64,000 nt of DNA, from positions 26,379-90,378 of the forward strand of contig KE993478.1 in NCBI GenBank assembly GCA_000466585.1. The letters run 5' to 3'. The notes below the pieces were generated by a model. The model worked only from the letters and a program-made list of their open reading frames with translations, was not told the DNA's origin and searched no databases. This DNA is from Clostridiales bacterium oral taxon 876 str. F0540. Its GTDB lineage: Bacteria > Bacillota > Clostridia > Clostridiales > Clostridiaceae. Every line of letters begins with the position of its first letter. Positions within the stretch are counted from its first letter, which is position 1. Position numbers and translations under genes: made by a program. This document shows positions 40,413 through 48,979 of this stretch, piece by piece.

Positions 40413-41987
40413 ATGAATATTAAAGATATGACTCTTGAGCAAAAAATTGGACAAATGATAATAGCTGGTTTTCCATCAAAAGAATATGACGAGCATTTGG
40501 ATGAAATTATAAAAAATAAAATAGGAAATGTAATTCTTTTTACTCGAAATGTAGGCGGTAAAAAAGCTTTAGCAGAGCTTAACGATAAGATACAAAAAAA
40601 TATGCTTGAAAGCACAGGTATACCTGCGTTTATCACTGTTGATCAAGAAGGTGGTATGGTAACAAGAGTATATGAAGGTGCTACAGTACTTCCAGGCAAT
40701 ATGGCTTTTGGAGCAGCCGGAGAAAGCAAGGCTGTTTTGGAGGAAGGGAAAATTATCGGGGAAGAGTTAAGAGCACTGGGAGTAAACTTTGATATTGCTC
40801 CTGTTTTAGATGTAAATAATAATTCTAAAAATCCTGTTATAGGTGTAAGGTCTTATGGAGATAAGCCTGAAAAGGTAGCTGAGTTTGGAGTAAATATGAT
40901 AAAAGGACTTCAAAGCATGGGAGTTATTGCAACTGCAAAGCATTTTCCTGGTCACGGAGATACAGAGACGGATTCTCACCTAGCACTTCCGCTTGTGCCT
41001 CATACAATGGATAGATTAGAAAAGGTAGAGCTTTATCCATTTAAAAAAGCTATTGAAAATAATGTGGAAGCAATTATGTCAGCTCATGTTTTATTTCCTT
41101 CAATAGAAAGCGAGAAGCTTCCGGGAACACTTTCCTATAAAGTGTTAACAGGTCTGCTTAGAACTAAATTAGGTTTTAAGGGTTTAATAGTAACAGACTG
41201 TATGGAAATGAATGCTATTGCTGAGTATTATGGAACTGTTAATGCAGCTGTTATGGCAGTTAAAGCAGGAGCTGATTTGATTTGTGTTTCACATCATCTT
41301 AACTTGCAGCTTGGAAGCTTAAATGCAATAAAAGAGGCGGTATTAAAGGGAGAGATATCAGAAAGCAGAATCGATGAATCTGTTAAAAGAATAATATCTG
41401 TTAAAGAAAAATATAATTTATTTAAGAAACCTTATTCAGATATGAACAAGATTGAAAATATAGTTGGTTGTAAAGAGCATCTAAGCTTTGCAAAAGGAAT
41501 TAGCGAAAGAAGTATTACGGTTGTAAAGGATGAAAGAAACTTACTGCCTGTTAGGAATAAAAATACAATGATTATATCCACAGAGGCTGTAATTTTAACC
41601 GGAGCTGATGATGCTATAAAGAAGAAGGCTTCTTTTTCAGAAGCTGTAAAAGAAAAACTAGGAGGAGAAGCTTATACTATTAGCTTAAATCCGAGTAAAG
41701 AAGAAAGTGCGTGCTTAGTGGATAACGCTAGAGATAAAGATCTAGTTATTATAGGTACTTATAATGCATCACTTAATAAAGGACAGGCGGAATTAGTCAA
41801 TGAAATTCTTAAGGCAAATAGTAATGTAATTGTTGCAGCACTTAGAAATCCATATGATATAAACATGTTTAACAAGGTATCAACTTATATATGTGCTTAT
41901 GAATACACTCGGCTTTCAGTTGATAGCGTAATTAAAGTTTTATCTGGTGAAATTAAAGCTCAAGGAGTACTTCCCGTAGAGTTTTAA
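40413..41987 (+). CDS. nagZ: Beta-N-acetylglucosaminidase NagZ-like (GH3)
   Basis: 524 residues. The GH3 signature KHFPGHGDTETDSH (near residue 173) includes the NagZ-specific loop whose Asp-His pair is the general acid/base. ITVDQEGGMVTR is at the sugar pocket, and the nucleophile Asp lies in LIVTDCMEMNAI. A C-terminal domain of about 170 residues follows, as in B. subtilis NagZ (YbbD). No signal peptide. It would split GlcNAc from MurNAc(-peptide) fragments in concert with NamZ. The last gene before a new promoter. Confidence 0.94.
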   Translation: MNIKDMTLEQKIGQMIIAGFPSKEYDEHLDEIIKNKIGNVILFTRNVGGKKALAELNDKIQKNMLESTGIPAFITVDQEGGMVTRVYEGATVLPGNMAFGAAGESKAVLEEGKIIGEELRALGVNFDIAPVLDVNNNSKNPVIGVRSYGDKPEKVAEFGVNMIKGLQSMGVIATAKHFPGHGDTETDSHLALPLVPHTMDRLEKVELYPFKKAIENNVEAIMSAHVLFPSIESEKLPGTLSYKVLTGLLRTKLGFKGLIVTDCMEMNAIAEYYGTVNAAVMAVKAGADLICVSHHLNLQLGSLNAIKEAVLKGEISESRIDESVKRIISVKEKYNLFKKPYSDMNKIENIVGCKEHLSFAKGISERSITVVKDERNLLPVRNKNTMIISTEAVILTGADDAIKKKASFSEAVKEKLGGEAYTISLNPSKEESACLVDNARDKDLVIIGTYNASLNKGQAELVNEILKANSNVIVAALRNPYDINMFNKVSTYICAYEYTRLSVDSVIKVLSGEIKAQGVLPVEF

Positions 41988-42031
41988 GATATAAAAAAGA
42001 CGGAATTGACACAAGTTTTAAAATTATTTTT

Positions 42032-42054
42032 ATTTTCGAAAATAATTCTTGAAA
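42032..42054. promoter_or_regulatory. Palindromic operator candidate upstream of the ROK operon
   Basis: ATTTTCGAAAAT lies in a 14-base perfect palindrome, and CGAAAATAATTCTTGAAA (42037-42054) repeats the core seen at 36330-36348. It overlaps the -35 box. Confidence 0.45.
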
Positions 42055-42077
42055 GTTTATGCCAAAATTGATATAAT
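42049..42077 (+). promoter_or_regulatory. Sigma-A promoter of the ROK-GH4-ABC operon
   Basis: TTGAAA (42049-42054), 17-base spacer, TATAAT (42072-42077). Confidence 0.82.
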
Positions 42078-42124
42078 TTATCTAAAGAAATATTTAGTTT
42101 TTAATCATCAAGGAGAGCACTGCA

Positions 42125-43000
42125 ATGGGAAATTATTTGTCATTTGATATAGGTGGAACTTTTATTAAATATGGAATATTTGATGATAAGGCCAATGAGA
42201 TATTTAGTGATAAAGTCTCCACTCAAAAAGAACCCAAAAAGTTTTTAGCTCAGTTAATAGATATTGTTAAGACTCAGGAAAAGGTTTACGAGATAAATGG
42301 AGTAACAATTAGTATGGGAGGGTTTATAGATCCCAAGACAGGAATTAATACTGATTTCAGTGTGGGTGAGAATTTTAGAGCCTACAATCTGAAAGAGGAG
42401 TTGAATAAAAGTACAGGCTATAGAATTTCTGTAGAAAATGACAGTAATTGCGCAGCGCTAGCTGAAATGTGGAAGGGCAGCTGCGTTGAATGCAAGGATA
42501 TATGCGCAATAACAATAGGTACAGGAATAGGCGGGGCCATAATTAGCGATGGGAAATTGCTAAGAGGACGAAACTTCAAGGCAGGCGAATTTGGATTTAT
42601 GTGCGTTAACTCATCTAATAAAGAAGGCAAAGAAGTTTTTGAAGCTGCAACAGCAACTTCCGGACTTGTAAGACAGGTTAGCAGAAAACTAGGAAAAGAC
42701 ATAGATGGGAAATACATATTTAAAAATCTTAATAACTCAGATATTAAAGAAATTTACGATAGATGGCTTACTAAATTATCTATGGTAGTTGGAAATGTGG
42801 CTGTATGCTTCGATCCTGAAAAAATACTTATTGGTGGAGGCATAAGCGAAGAACCGATATTTATAAATGATTTGAGGAAAAAAGTATATTCTGTTTATCA
42901 GCATTTAGAAGAATATACGGCTATTGAACCCTGCAAGCTGAAAAATGATGCAGGTAAAATTGGAGCTTTGTTTAACTTTTTTATGGAATATGAAAGATAA
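42125..43000 (+). CDS. ROK-family sugar kinase
   Basis: 291 residues. ATPase-fold phosphate loop FDIGGTFIKYGIF at the N-terminus, then SMGGFIDPKTG, ENDSNCAALAE, and the second phosphate motif TIGTGIGGAIISDG. The H-x(n)-C-x-C-G-x-x-G-C zinc motif of glucokinase-type ROK enzymes is absent; the region after GEFGFM has Cys and Ser but not that pattern. This is like the BglK group, which phosphorylates beta-disaccharides. It would phosphorylate a sugar brought in by the ABC transporter in the same operon, in line with the GH4 gene that follows. AAGGAGAG precedes the ATG. Confidence 0.88.
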   Translation: MGNYLSFDIGGTFIKYGIFDDKANEIFSDKVSTQKEPKKFLAQLIDIVKTQEKVYEINGVTISMGGFIDPKTGINTDFSVGENFRAYNLKEELNKSTGYRISVENDSNCAALAEMWKGSCVECKDICAITIGTGIGGAIISDGKLLRGRNFKAGEFGFMCVNSSNKEGKEVFEAATATSGLVRQVSRKLGKDIDGKYIFKNLNNSDIKEIYDRWLTKLSMVVGNVAVCFDPEKILIGGGISEEPIFINDLRKKVYSVYQHLEEYTAIEPCKLKNDAGKIGALFNFFMEYER

Positions 43001-43031
43001 TATTTATTGACTACATAGGGGGTGAATTACT

Positions 43032-44339
43032 ATGAAAAAAGGAATTAAAGTTGTTACTATAGGAGGAGGATCTAGCTATACACCTGAACTTATAGACGGC
43101 TTCCTTAAAAGATATCACGAATTACCTGTAGAAGAGCTTTGGCTAGTAGACTGTGAACAAGGAAAAAACAAGTTAGAAATTATAGAAAAATTAGCAAGAC
43201 GTATGATTAAAAAGGCCGGAGTTCCAATAAAACTATTCACAACACTTAATAGAAGAGAGGCACTTAAGGATGCTGATTTTGTAACAACTCAGCTTAGAGT
43301 TGGACTTTTAGATGCAAGAATTGCTGACGAAAGAATACCACTCAGCCATGGAATGCTTGGACAAGAAACTAATGGAGCAGGGGGATTGTTTAAGGCGCTT
43401 AGAACAGTTCCGGTTATTTTAGATATCTGCAAAGATATAGAAGAACTTTGTCCAAATGCATGGCTTATAAACTTTACTAATCCTGTAGGCATAATAACTG
43501 AAGCAGTGAATAGGTACAGCAACATAAAGAAAGTAGTTGGTTTATGTAATGTTCCTATAAATATGCATAAAGCAATTGCTGAAATACTAAACGAGGAAGA
43601 AAAGAATGTAAGAATAGCCTTTGGCGGATTAAACCATATGGGTTATGTTACCGGTGTATATGCAAATGGTGAAGACAAGACAGATTATGTACTCAGCAAA
43701 TGGGGAAATCAAAGCATGCAAAACATAAGCGGCACAGAATGGAGCAATGCATTTGTTAAAGAAATGGGAGCAATACCTTCTCCATATCTTAGATATTACT
43801 ATATGGCTAAAGAATCCTTAGAGGAAGCTATAGAAAAGTTTAAGGTTAATGGTACGAGAGCTGAAAGCGTTAAAGGAATAGAGAAGGATCTTTTTGAAAT
43901 ATATAAAGATGAAAGTCTTGATGAAAAGCCAAAGCTTCTTGAGAAGCGTGGCGGAGCCTATTACAGTGATGCGGCCTGCAACCTCATAGCGTCAATTTAT
44001 AATGACAAGCGTGATATTCAGGTTGTTAATACAGTAAACAGAGGTGTTATGCCGGAATTTGAATATGATGAAGTTGTGGAAATCACTAGCATGATTACTA
44101 AAAACGGTCCTATTCCAATACCTATAGGCAGACTTCCGAAGGCAGCTAAAGGCTTGGTTCAGCAGATAAAATCCTTTGAAATAGCGGCGGCTGAAGCAGC
44201 AGTATCGGGGGATTACAATAAAGCTCTTTTAGCTATGATGATAAATCCTTTAGTTTATTCTCAAAGATATGGCAAGATAGTACTTGATGAACTTTTAGAA
44301 GCTCATAAAGAGTATCTTCCACAATTTTGCAAGCATTAA
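43032..44339 (+). CDS. GH4 6-phospho-beta-glucosidase-type enzyme
   Basis: 435 residues. The NAD+-binding GGGSSYTPEL loop (residues 11-20) and the metal ligands Cys172 (GLCNVP) and His202 (GGLNHMGY) fit the GH4 family, which needs NAD+ and Mn2+ and works by oxidation at C3 with elimination. The sequence follows the LicH/CelF 6-phospho-beta-glucosidase branch (INFTNPVGIITEAV, RGVMPEFEYDEVVEI). Such enzymes need a 6-phosphorylated disaccharide, so the ROK kinase next to it is the natural partner. Whether the substrate is a beta-glucoside, chitobiose or a MurNAc-containing dimer is open. AGGGGG precedes the ATG. Confidence 0.9.
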   Translation: MKKGIKVVTIGGGSSYTPELIDGFLKRYHELPVEELWLVDCEQGKNKLEIIEKLARRMIKKAGVPIKLFTTLNRREALKDADFVTTQLRVGLLDARIADERIPLSHGMLGQETNGAGGLFKALRTVPVILDICKDIEELCPNAWLINFTNPVGIITEAVNRYSNIKKVVGLCNVPINMHKAIAEILNEEEKNVRIAFGGLNHMGYVTGVYANGEDKTDYVLSKWGNQSMQNISGTEWSNAFVKEMGAIPSPYLRYYYMAKESLEEAIEKFKVNGTRAESVKGIEKDLFEIYKDESLDEKPKLLEKRGGAYYSDAACNLIASIYNDKRDIQVVNTVNRGVMPEFEYDEVVEITSMITKNGPIPIPIGRLPKAAKGLVQQIKSFEIAAAEAAVSGDYNKALLAMMINPLVYSQRYGKIVLDELLEAHKEYLPQFCKH

Positions 44340-44520
44340 AAGAAACTATTTTTAATAAAGGCTTTGTATAGTTGTAAATAGTAAATGCTATTTGAGTGGG
44401 CAAAAATTCTAATGCTTTTATAGAGCTTTAAGACAATCAGCTTTTACGTTTATTTTAAAACTATTAAATAAGGTATTCTAAAAATTACATACAAAAATTA
44501 ATTTTTAAGGGGGATGTAAA

Positions 44521-45942
44521 ATGAAAAATGTTAAAAAACTTATTGCAGTTGCAATGACGTTATCTTTAGGCGTTACAGCTTTAACAGGCTGTGGAAGCAA
44601 GCCTGCTGCAACTAATGCTTCAGGAAAAGGTTCAGACGAGCCGGATACTATTACAGCTTTGCTACCACCAGTTTCGCCAAACTATCAGAAAAACTTTGAA
44701 CAAATGTCTAAGGACTTCCATGAAAAATATCCTAACTTAACTCTTAAGATAGAACCAGCAAGCTGGGAAGATATGACTCAGAAACTAGACGTTCAAGTTA
44801 ATGCAGGAAGCCCTCCGGATATTGCTTTCATGGGTTCAGATGGAATATCCAAGTATGCTGATTCAGGCATGGTTATGGATATAAGCAAGCTTGCAACAGA
44901 TGAAATGATTAATGACTTTGAAAAGGTTCCACTTGATTATATGAAGAATGCTAAAGGTTTATATGGCTTCCCAGCATATATGGAAATTCACGCTCTTGGC
45001 GGAAATAAACAGTACCTTGAAGCAGCAGGAATTGACTGGAAGTCTATTCAACAAAATGGATGGACATTTGACCAGTTTAGAGAAGCTATTAAAAAGGGAG
45101 TTGTAACAGATAACGGAAAACCATCAAGATATGGTTTCGTGTTTGCCTGCTCAGGTGTTGCTGCTAAGGATTATTTAGGGATTCTAACTAAAGAAGCCGG
45201 AATGCCTTCACCATTTACTAAGGATTTAAAGTATGCTTATACAAGTAAGAACTTCCTAGAAGTTTTAAAAGGTATAAGAACTCTTATTGATGATGGATCA
45301 ATGCCTAAAGAATTAAGCTCTGTAAATGCAGGTATGAGATGGAATATGTTCCTTACAGGTAAAACTATGATTACAGGTAAAGGATTAGCTGTATTCGAAA
45401 ACTCTGCAAATACTAACAACAAGAAAATTGATGCTAAAGACAGCAGTGCTGTAAAAGATAGTATTAAAGTTGACTATATCGTTTTACCGGTTCCTACATT
45501 TGGAAGCAATAAGCAGCAAGCTACTCCTGCTGTAGACGGATATGTAACATTCAAAGGCAAAAATAATAAGAATGCAGAACATGATAAAAATGTTGTTAAA
45601 GCTGCTTATTTCTTAGCTTCTGGCAAGGTTGCTGCAGAAACTAACAATGACCTGTTCGTTGCACAAATTACTAAGAGCGGAGCAGAAGCTGCAAAGAGTA
45701 TGACTGTTACAAGAAATCAAGACAATGTAAAAGCTGTTGAAAATCTTATAAAAAATGCTGCTGAAGCTAGACCAGACATACCAACTGAGCTTGGTGCAAA
45801 GCATATTAAACTTGAAGATCAAGTTATAGTACCAAAACTTCAAGCATTGCTTGCTAATGAAATCACTCCTCAACAAATGTATGATGCTGTTAAAGCTGCA
45901 GCTATAGAAGCCTTTGGTGAAGACAAAATAGTAAAAGATTAA
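44521..45942 (+). CDS. ABC sugar-binding lipoprotein
   Basis: 473 residues. A signal peptide ends in lipobox LTGC with Cys24, followed by the family 1 extracellular solute-binding fold: ISPNY-like open start, GSPPDIAFMGSDGISKYADSGMVMD, GLYGFPAYMEIHALGGNK, and EITPQQMYDAVKAAA at the C-terminus, which is typical of carbohydrate-binding proteins. It delivers a sugar to the two permeases downstream. AAGGGGG precedes the ATG. A 181-base gap after the GH4 gene holds no clear terminator. Confidence 0.93.
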   Translation: MKNVKKLIAVAMTLSLGVTALTGCGSKPAATNASGKGSDEPDTITALLPPVSPNYQKNFEQMSKDFHEKYPNLTLKIEPASWEDMTQKLDVQVNAGSPPDIAFMGSDGISKYADSGMVMDISKLATDEMINDFEKVPLDYMKNAKGLYGFPAYMEIHALGGNKQYLEAAGIDWKSIQQNGWTFDQFREAIKKGVVTDNGKPSRYGFVFACSGVAAKDYLGILTKEAGMPSPFTKDLKYAYTSKNFLEVLKGIRTLIDDGSMPKELSSVNAGMRWNMFLTGKTMITGKGLAVFENSANTNNKKIDAKDSSAVKDSIKVDYIVLPVPTFGSNKQQATPAVDGYVTFKGKNNKNAEHDKNVVKAAYFLASGKVAAETNNDLFVAQITKSGAEAAKSMTVTRNQDNVKAVENLIKNAAEARPDIPTELGAKHIKLEDQVIVPKLQALLANEITPQQMYDAVKAAAIEAFGEDKIVKD

Positions 45943-45952
45943 ATATAAATAT

Positions 45953-45992
45953 AATATATCTCACCTATTATTATCCAGGTGAGATATATTAT
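45953..45992 (+). terminator. Hairpin between binding protein and permeases
   Basis: AATATATCTCACCT / AGGTGAGATATATT, 14-bp stem, no strong T-run. It may be an mRNA stabiliser or attenuator that keeps the binding protein in excess over the permeases. Confidence 0.65.
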
Positions 45993-46053
45993 TTAATATT
46001 AATACGTAAATGTATAATTGGCTGTTTTATAATGGGATGATTAGGAGGAGCAT

Positions 46054-46950
46054 ATGGAGATTGGAAATAAAAAGAAAAATCGAATAAAAGGCGATTACAT
46101 TTGGGGATATATATTCATTGCAGTTGCGCTAATTATATTCTGTATGTTTACGTTATATCCTGTAATTAGTGCTCTTATTATAAGTTTTCAAAAATATAGG
46201 CCACTTGGCTCTACATGGATAGGTTTAGATAATTACAAAGGCTTAGTTAAAGACAAGCTGTTTTTTAAAGCAATAAAAAATACATTGGTTTATACTGTGT
46301 TTACAGTACCTGTTTCATTAGTAATTTCTTTTACTATTGCAATATTAATTTTTCCTTTAAAAAAGTGGATGCAAACTATGTTTAAGGCTATATATTATTT
46401 GCCCGCAGTTGCATCAGGTGTTGCCTTATCTGTAGTGTGGCTGTGGATTTATGATCCTATGCCTGCAGGACTATTTAATAAGCTTATAGGTTTCTTTGGT
46501 ATAAGCAATCAGAATTGGCTTGGATCAAGCAAAACTTCTATGCTGTCACTATTGCTTATGTCATGGCTTTCCGGCCACGGAACAAGTATTATAATATACA
46601 TTGCAGCACTTCTTGGGATACCTGAAAGTTATTTTGAGGCTGCAGATTTAGACGGAGCAACTTTTTTCAAAAAGCTAAGGTATATAGTTATACCTCTTCT
46701 TAAGCCTACAACATTATTTTTGCTTGTAACGGGAGTAATCGGTTCCTTCCAAGTATTTATGAATGCTTATATGATGACCGGAGGAGGACCAAACAACTCA
46801 ACAACAATGGTTGGATTATTGATATTTAATAACGCATTTGTATATGCCGATTTCGGCAAAGCAGCAGCTCAATCTTTAGTATTAGCTGTTATAATTGCAG
46901 TTATTTCTGTTTTCCAATTTAAGTTCTTGGGTGATGATGTTACGTACTAA
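46054..46950 (+). CDS. ABC sugar permease, MalF type
   Basis: 298 residues, six membrane helices. The EAA loop is EAADLDGATFFKKLRYIVIP, which docks the ATPase, and GGPNNSTTMV precedes the last loop, as in MalF/UgpA-type permeases. AGGAGG precedes the ATG. Paired with the next gene. No ATP-binding subunit is encoded in the window, so a shared MsmK-type ATPase must serve. Confidence 0.95.
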   Translation: MEIGNKKKNRIKGDYIWGYIFIAVALIIFCMFTLYPVISALIISFQKYRPLGSTWIGLDNYKGLVKDKLFFKAIKNTLVYTVFTVPVSLVISFTIAILIFPLKKWMQTMFKAIYYLPAVASGVALSVVWLWIYDPMPAGLFNKLIGFFGISNQNWLGSSKTSMLSLLLMSWLSGHGTSIIIYIAALLGIPESYFEAADLDGATFFKKLRYIVIPLLKPTTLFLLVTGVIGSFQVFMNAYMMTGGGPNNSTTMVGLLIFNNAFVYADFGKAAAQSLVLAVIIAVISVFQFKFLGDDVTY

Positions 46951-46972
46951 TTAATGAAGGAGGCGGCTGTAA

Positions 46973-47833
46973 ATGTCATTTTATAACAACTATAATAAAA
47001 GCAGCAAAAGCGTTATGGCGCGCAAAGCTATATCCATAATTATATTGATAATATTTGCTGTTTTTACTCTATTCCCTATATACTTTATGATTATATCATC
47101 CTTTGCGGATCCTATTGAAGCTGGAGCTGCCAGCTATTCACTGCTTCCACAAAAGCTTACATTTGATTCTTATAAATTCTTCTTTAAGTTTAGTCCATAT
47201 TCTTTAAGATGGATTTTAAATTCATTGATTGTTGCAACCATTGTAACTTTATCAAATGTTATATTTGCAGGTATGGCAGGGTACGCATTTGCAAAAATAA
47301 AGTTCCCTGGAAAAAATGTATTATTTACAATGTTCCTTTGCTCAATGATGATACCTTATCAAGTTGTGCAGGTTCCTTTATATATTCTTGTTGTTAATAC
47401 CTTTAGAATATCCAACACATATGCTTCATTAGTTCTTCCGGGACTATGCGGTGTTTATAATATCTTCTTGGCAAAACAATTTATGTCAACCTTGCCATAT
47501 GAAATAATTGAAAGTGCAAAAATAGAAGGCTGCAATCAGCTTCAGATATTTACAAAAATCATTTTTCCGCTTTCTAAGACTATATTGGCTGTAATGGCAA
47601 TACTTACATTTATGGATAACTGGAATACATTCTTCTGGCCATTCCTTGTTACCAGTAATGCAGCAATGCAGACTATACAGGTTGGGCTTAAGAGCTTCCG
47701 TTTTGCAAATACGACTTATTTTGCACCAATGATGGCTGGTGCTACAATAGCAGCACTGCCTATGTTCATATTATTCTTCTCCCTTCAGAAATACTTCCTA
47801 GAGGGTGTTGTAGTAGGTGCAGTTAAAGGTTAG
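46973..47833 (+). CDS. ABC sugar permease, MalG type
   Basis: 286 residues, six membrane helices. EAA loop ESAKIEGCNQLQIFTKIIFP and MDNWNTFFWPFLV match the MalG/UgpE family. AGGAGG precedes the ATG; the gene follows the MalF-type permease by 22 bases and closes the operon. Confidence 0.95.
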   Translation: MSFYNNYNKSSKSVMARKAISIIILIIFAVFTLFPIYFMIISSFADPIEAGAASYSLLPQKLTFDSYKFFFKFSPYSLRWILNSLIVATIVTLSNVIFAGMAGYAFAKIKFPGKNVLFTMFLCSMMIPYQVVQVPLYILVVNTFRISNTYASLVLPGLCGVYNIFLAKQFMSTLPYEIIESAKIEGCNQLQIFTKIIFPLSKTILAVMAILTFMDNWNTFFWPFLVTSNAAMQTIQVGLKSFRFANTTYFAPMMAGATIAALPMFILFFSLQKYFLEGVVVGAVKG

Positions 47834-47859
47834 AAAAAACAATTGAGCTATGCTTTAAG

Positions 47860-47903
47860 TCAGGGTAGAGAGTTGAAATTAAATTCTATGCCCTGATTTT
47901 TTT
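47860..47903 (+). terminator. Terminator after the ABC operon
   Basis: TCAGGGTAGAG / CTATGCCCTGA (one mismatch), then seven T. Confidence 0.82.
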
Positions 47904-48032
47904 ATCATTCATTCTTAATTATGTTCTATAAGTAAATTATTTGTAACATTTTACTTATACTATATATAAATGTAATGCATTTATGATAAATTATAGTTAG
48001 ACTAGTGAAGCTTTAAAGAATTGTACTGGTTT

Positions 48033-48284
48033 AGGAGGTAAAAGTCCTAAATGGACTTTTACGGGCAGACTAGCGAGCGAGAACGAGCGAGTTTAGGCTG
48101 CACCGTGGACGAAGTTAAAGGCCTAAGTGGCTTTTAACAAGCAATTAGCCGGCGGAAGCGAGTAATCTTTAATTGCTCAGTGTTTCCGACTAAAAGGAGG
48201 CAAAAGTCCTAAATGGACTTTTACGAGTAATTTTTGAGCGGAGCGAGAGTTTTAAATTACTCAGTGTTTCCGACTAAAAGGAGG
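48033..48284 (+). repeat. SD-flanked structured element, locus C (tandem array of about three units)
   Basis: AGGAGG occurs at 48033-48038, 48195-48200 and 48279-48284; the last is eight bases before the response regulator ATG. Unit C1 has P1 GTAAAAGTCC-TAAAT-GGACTTTTAC and a degenerate second stem, then a divergent CACCGTGGAC. Unit C2 has P1 GTTAAAGGCC-TAAGT-GGCTTTTAAC from 48114 and P2 AGCAATTA/TAATTGCT, then CAGTGTTTCCGAC-TAAA and AGGAGG. Unit C3 has P1 around AAAAGTCC-TAAAT-GGACTTTT and P2 GAGTAATTT/AAATTACTC, then the same tail. The loops of P2 contain GAGCGGAGCGAG-type sequence, also seen at locus A. This fills most of the 460-base gap between the ABC and two-component operons. Confidence 0.82.
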
Positions 48285-48292
48285 AACTATTT

Positions 48293-48979
48293 ATGGAAGG
48301 AACTATAGGTAAGGTTTTAGTTGTTGATGATGACGAGAATATATGTGAGGTTATAAAAATGTATCTTGAAAGTGCAGGCTATGCTGTAAGACTGTGCCAT
48401 GACGGCAAAAGTGCTCAGGAAGTCTTTTCTGATTATAAGCCTGACTTAGTGCTTTTGGATATAATGCTTCCACATATTGACGGAATAGATGTTTTAAAAT
48501 GGATAAGAAGAGATTATGAAACTCCTGTTATTATGCTTACTGCAAAAGGCGAAACTTTTGATAAGGTTTTAGGTCTTGAGCTTGGAGCAGATGACTATAT
48601 TGTAAAACCTTTTGAACCAAAGGAGCTTCTTGCAAGAGCTAAGGCTGTGCTAAGAAGATACAATACAGAAAATACAAATAAAGAAGTTATAGGCTTTGAA
48701 GACCTGGTTATAGATATAAATTCCTATAATGTTGTATATAAAGGACAGGAAATTAAAATGCCCCCAAAGGAGTTTGAACTCCTATATTATCTTGCAAATA
48801 ATAAGAACAGAGTTTTTACAAGAGAACAGCTTTTGTGTGAAGTTTGGGGCTATGACTACCCAGGTGATTCAAGAACAGTTGACGTTCACGTAAAGAGATT
48901 AAGGGAAAAGCTTCCTGGAGGAGCAAACTGGCAGCTTGAGACTGTATGGGGTGTAGGATATAAATTTGAGGTGAAATAG
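48293..48979 (+). CDS. OmpR/PhoB-family response regulator
   Basis: 228 residues. Receiver domain with acidic triad in VVDDDENI, phosphorylation site Asp56 (LLLDIM-type, LVLLDIMLP), and Lys in YIVKPFEP; the DNA-binding winged helix is in the second half (KEFELLYYLANNKNRVFTREQLL, then YPGDSRTVDVHVKRLREKL). It pairs with the histidine kinase that starts on the base after its stop. Its only ribosome site is the last AGGAGG of the structured array. Confidence 0.96.
   Translation: MEGTIGKVLVVDDDENICEVIKMYLESAGYAVRLCHDGKSAQEVFSDYKPDLVLLDIMLPHIDGIDVLKWIRRDYETPVIMLTAKGETFDKVLGLELGADDYIVKPFEPKELLARAKAVLRRYNTENTNKEVIGFEDLVIDINSYNVVYKGQEIKMPPKEFELLYYLANNKNRVFTREQLLCEVWGYDYPGDSRTVDVHVKRLREKLPGGANWQLETVWGVGYKFEVK

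Noticed and set aside
48033..48284. CRISPR array
   Set aside because: The repeats are hairpin units joined directly, without unique spacers of constant length, and each ends on an SD.
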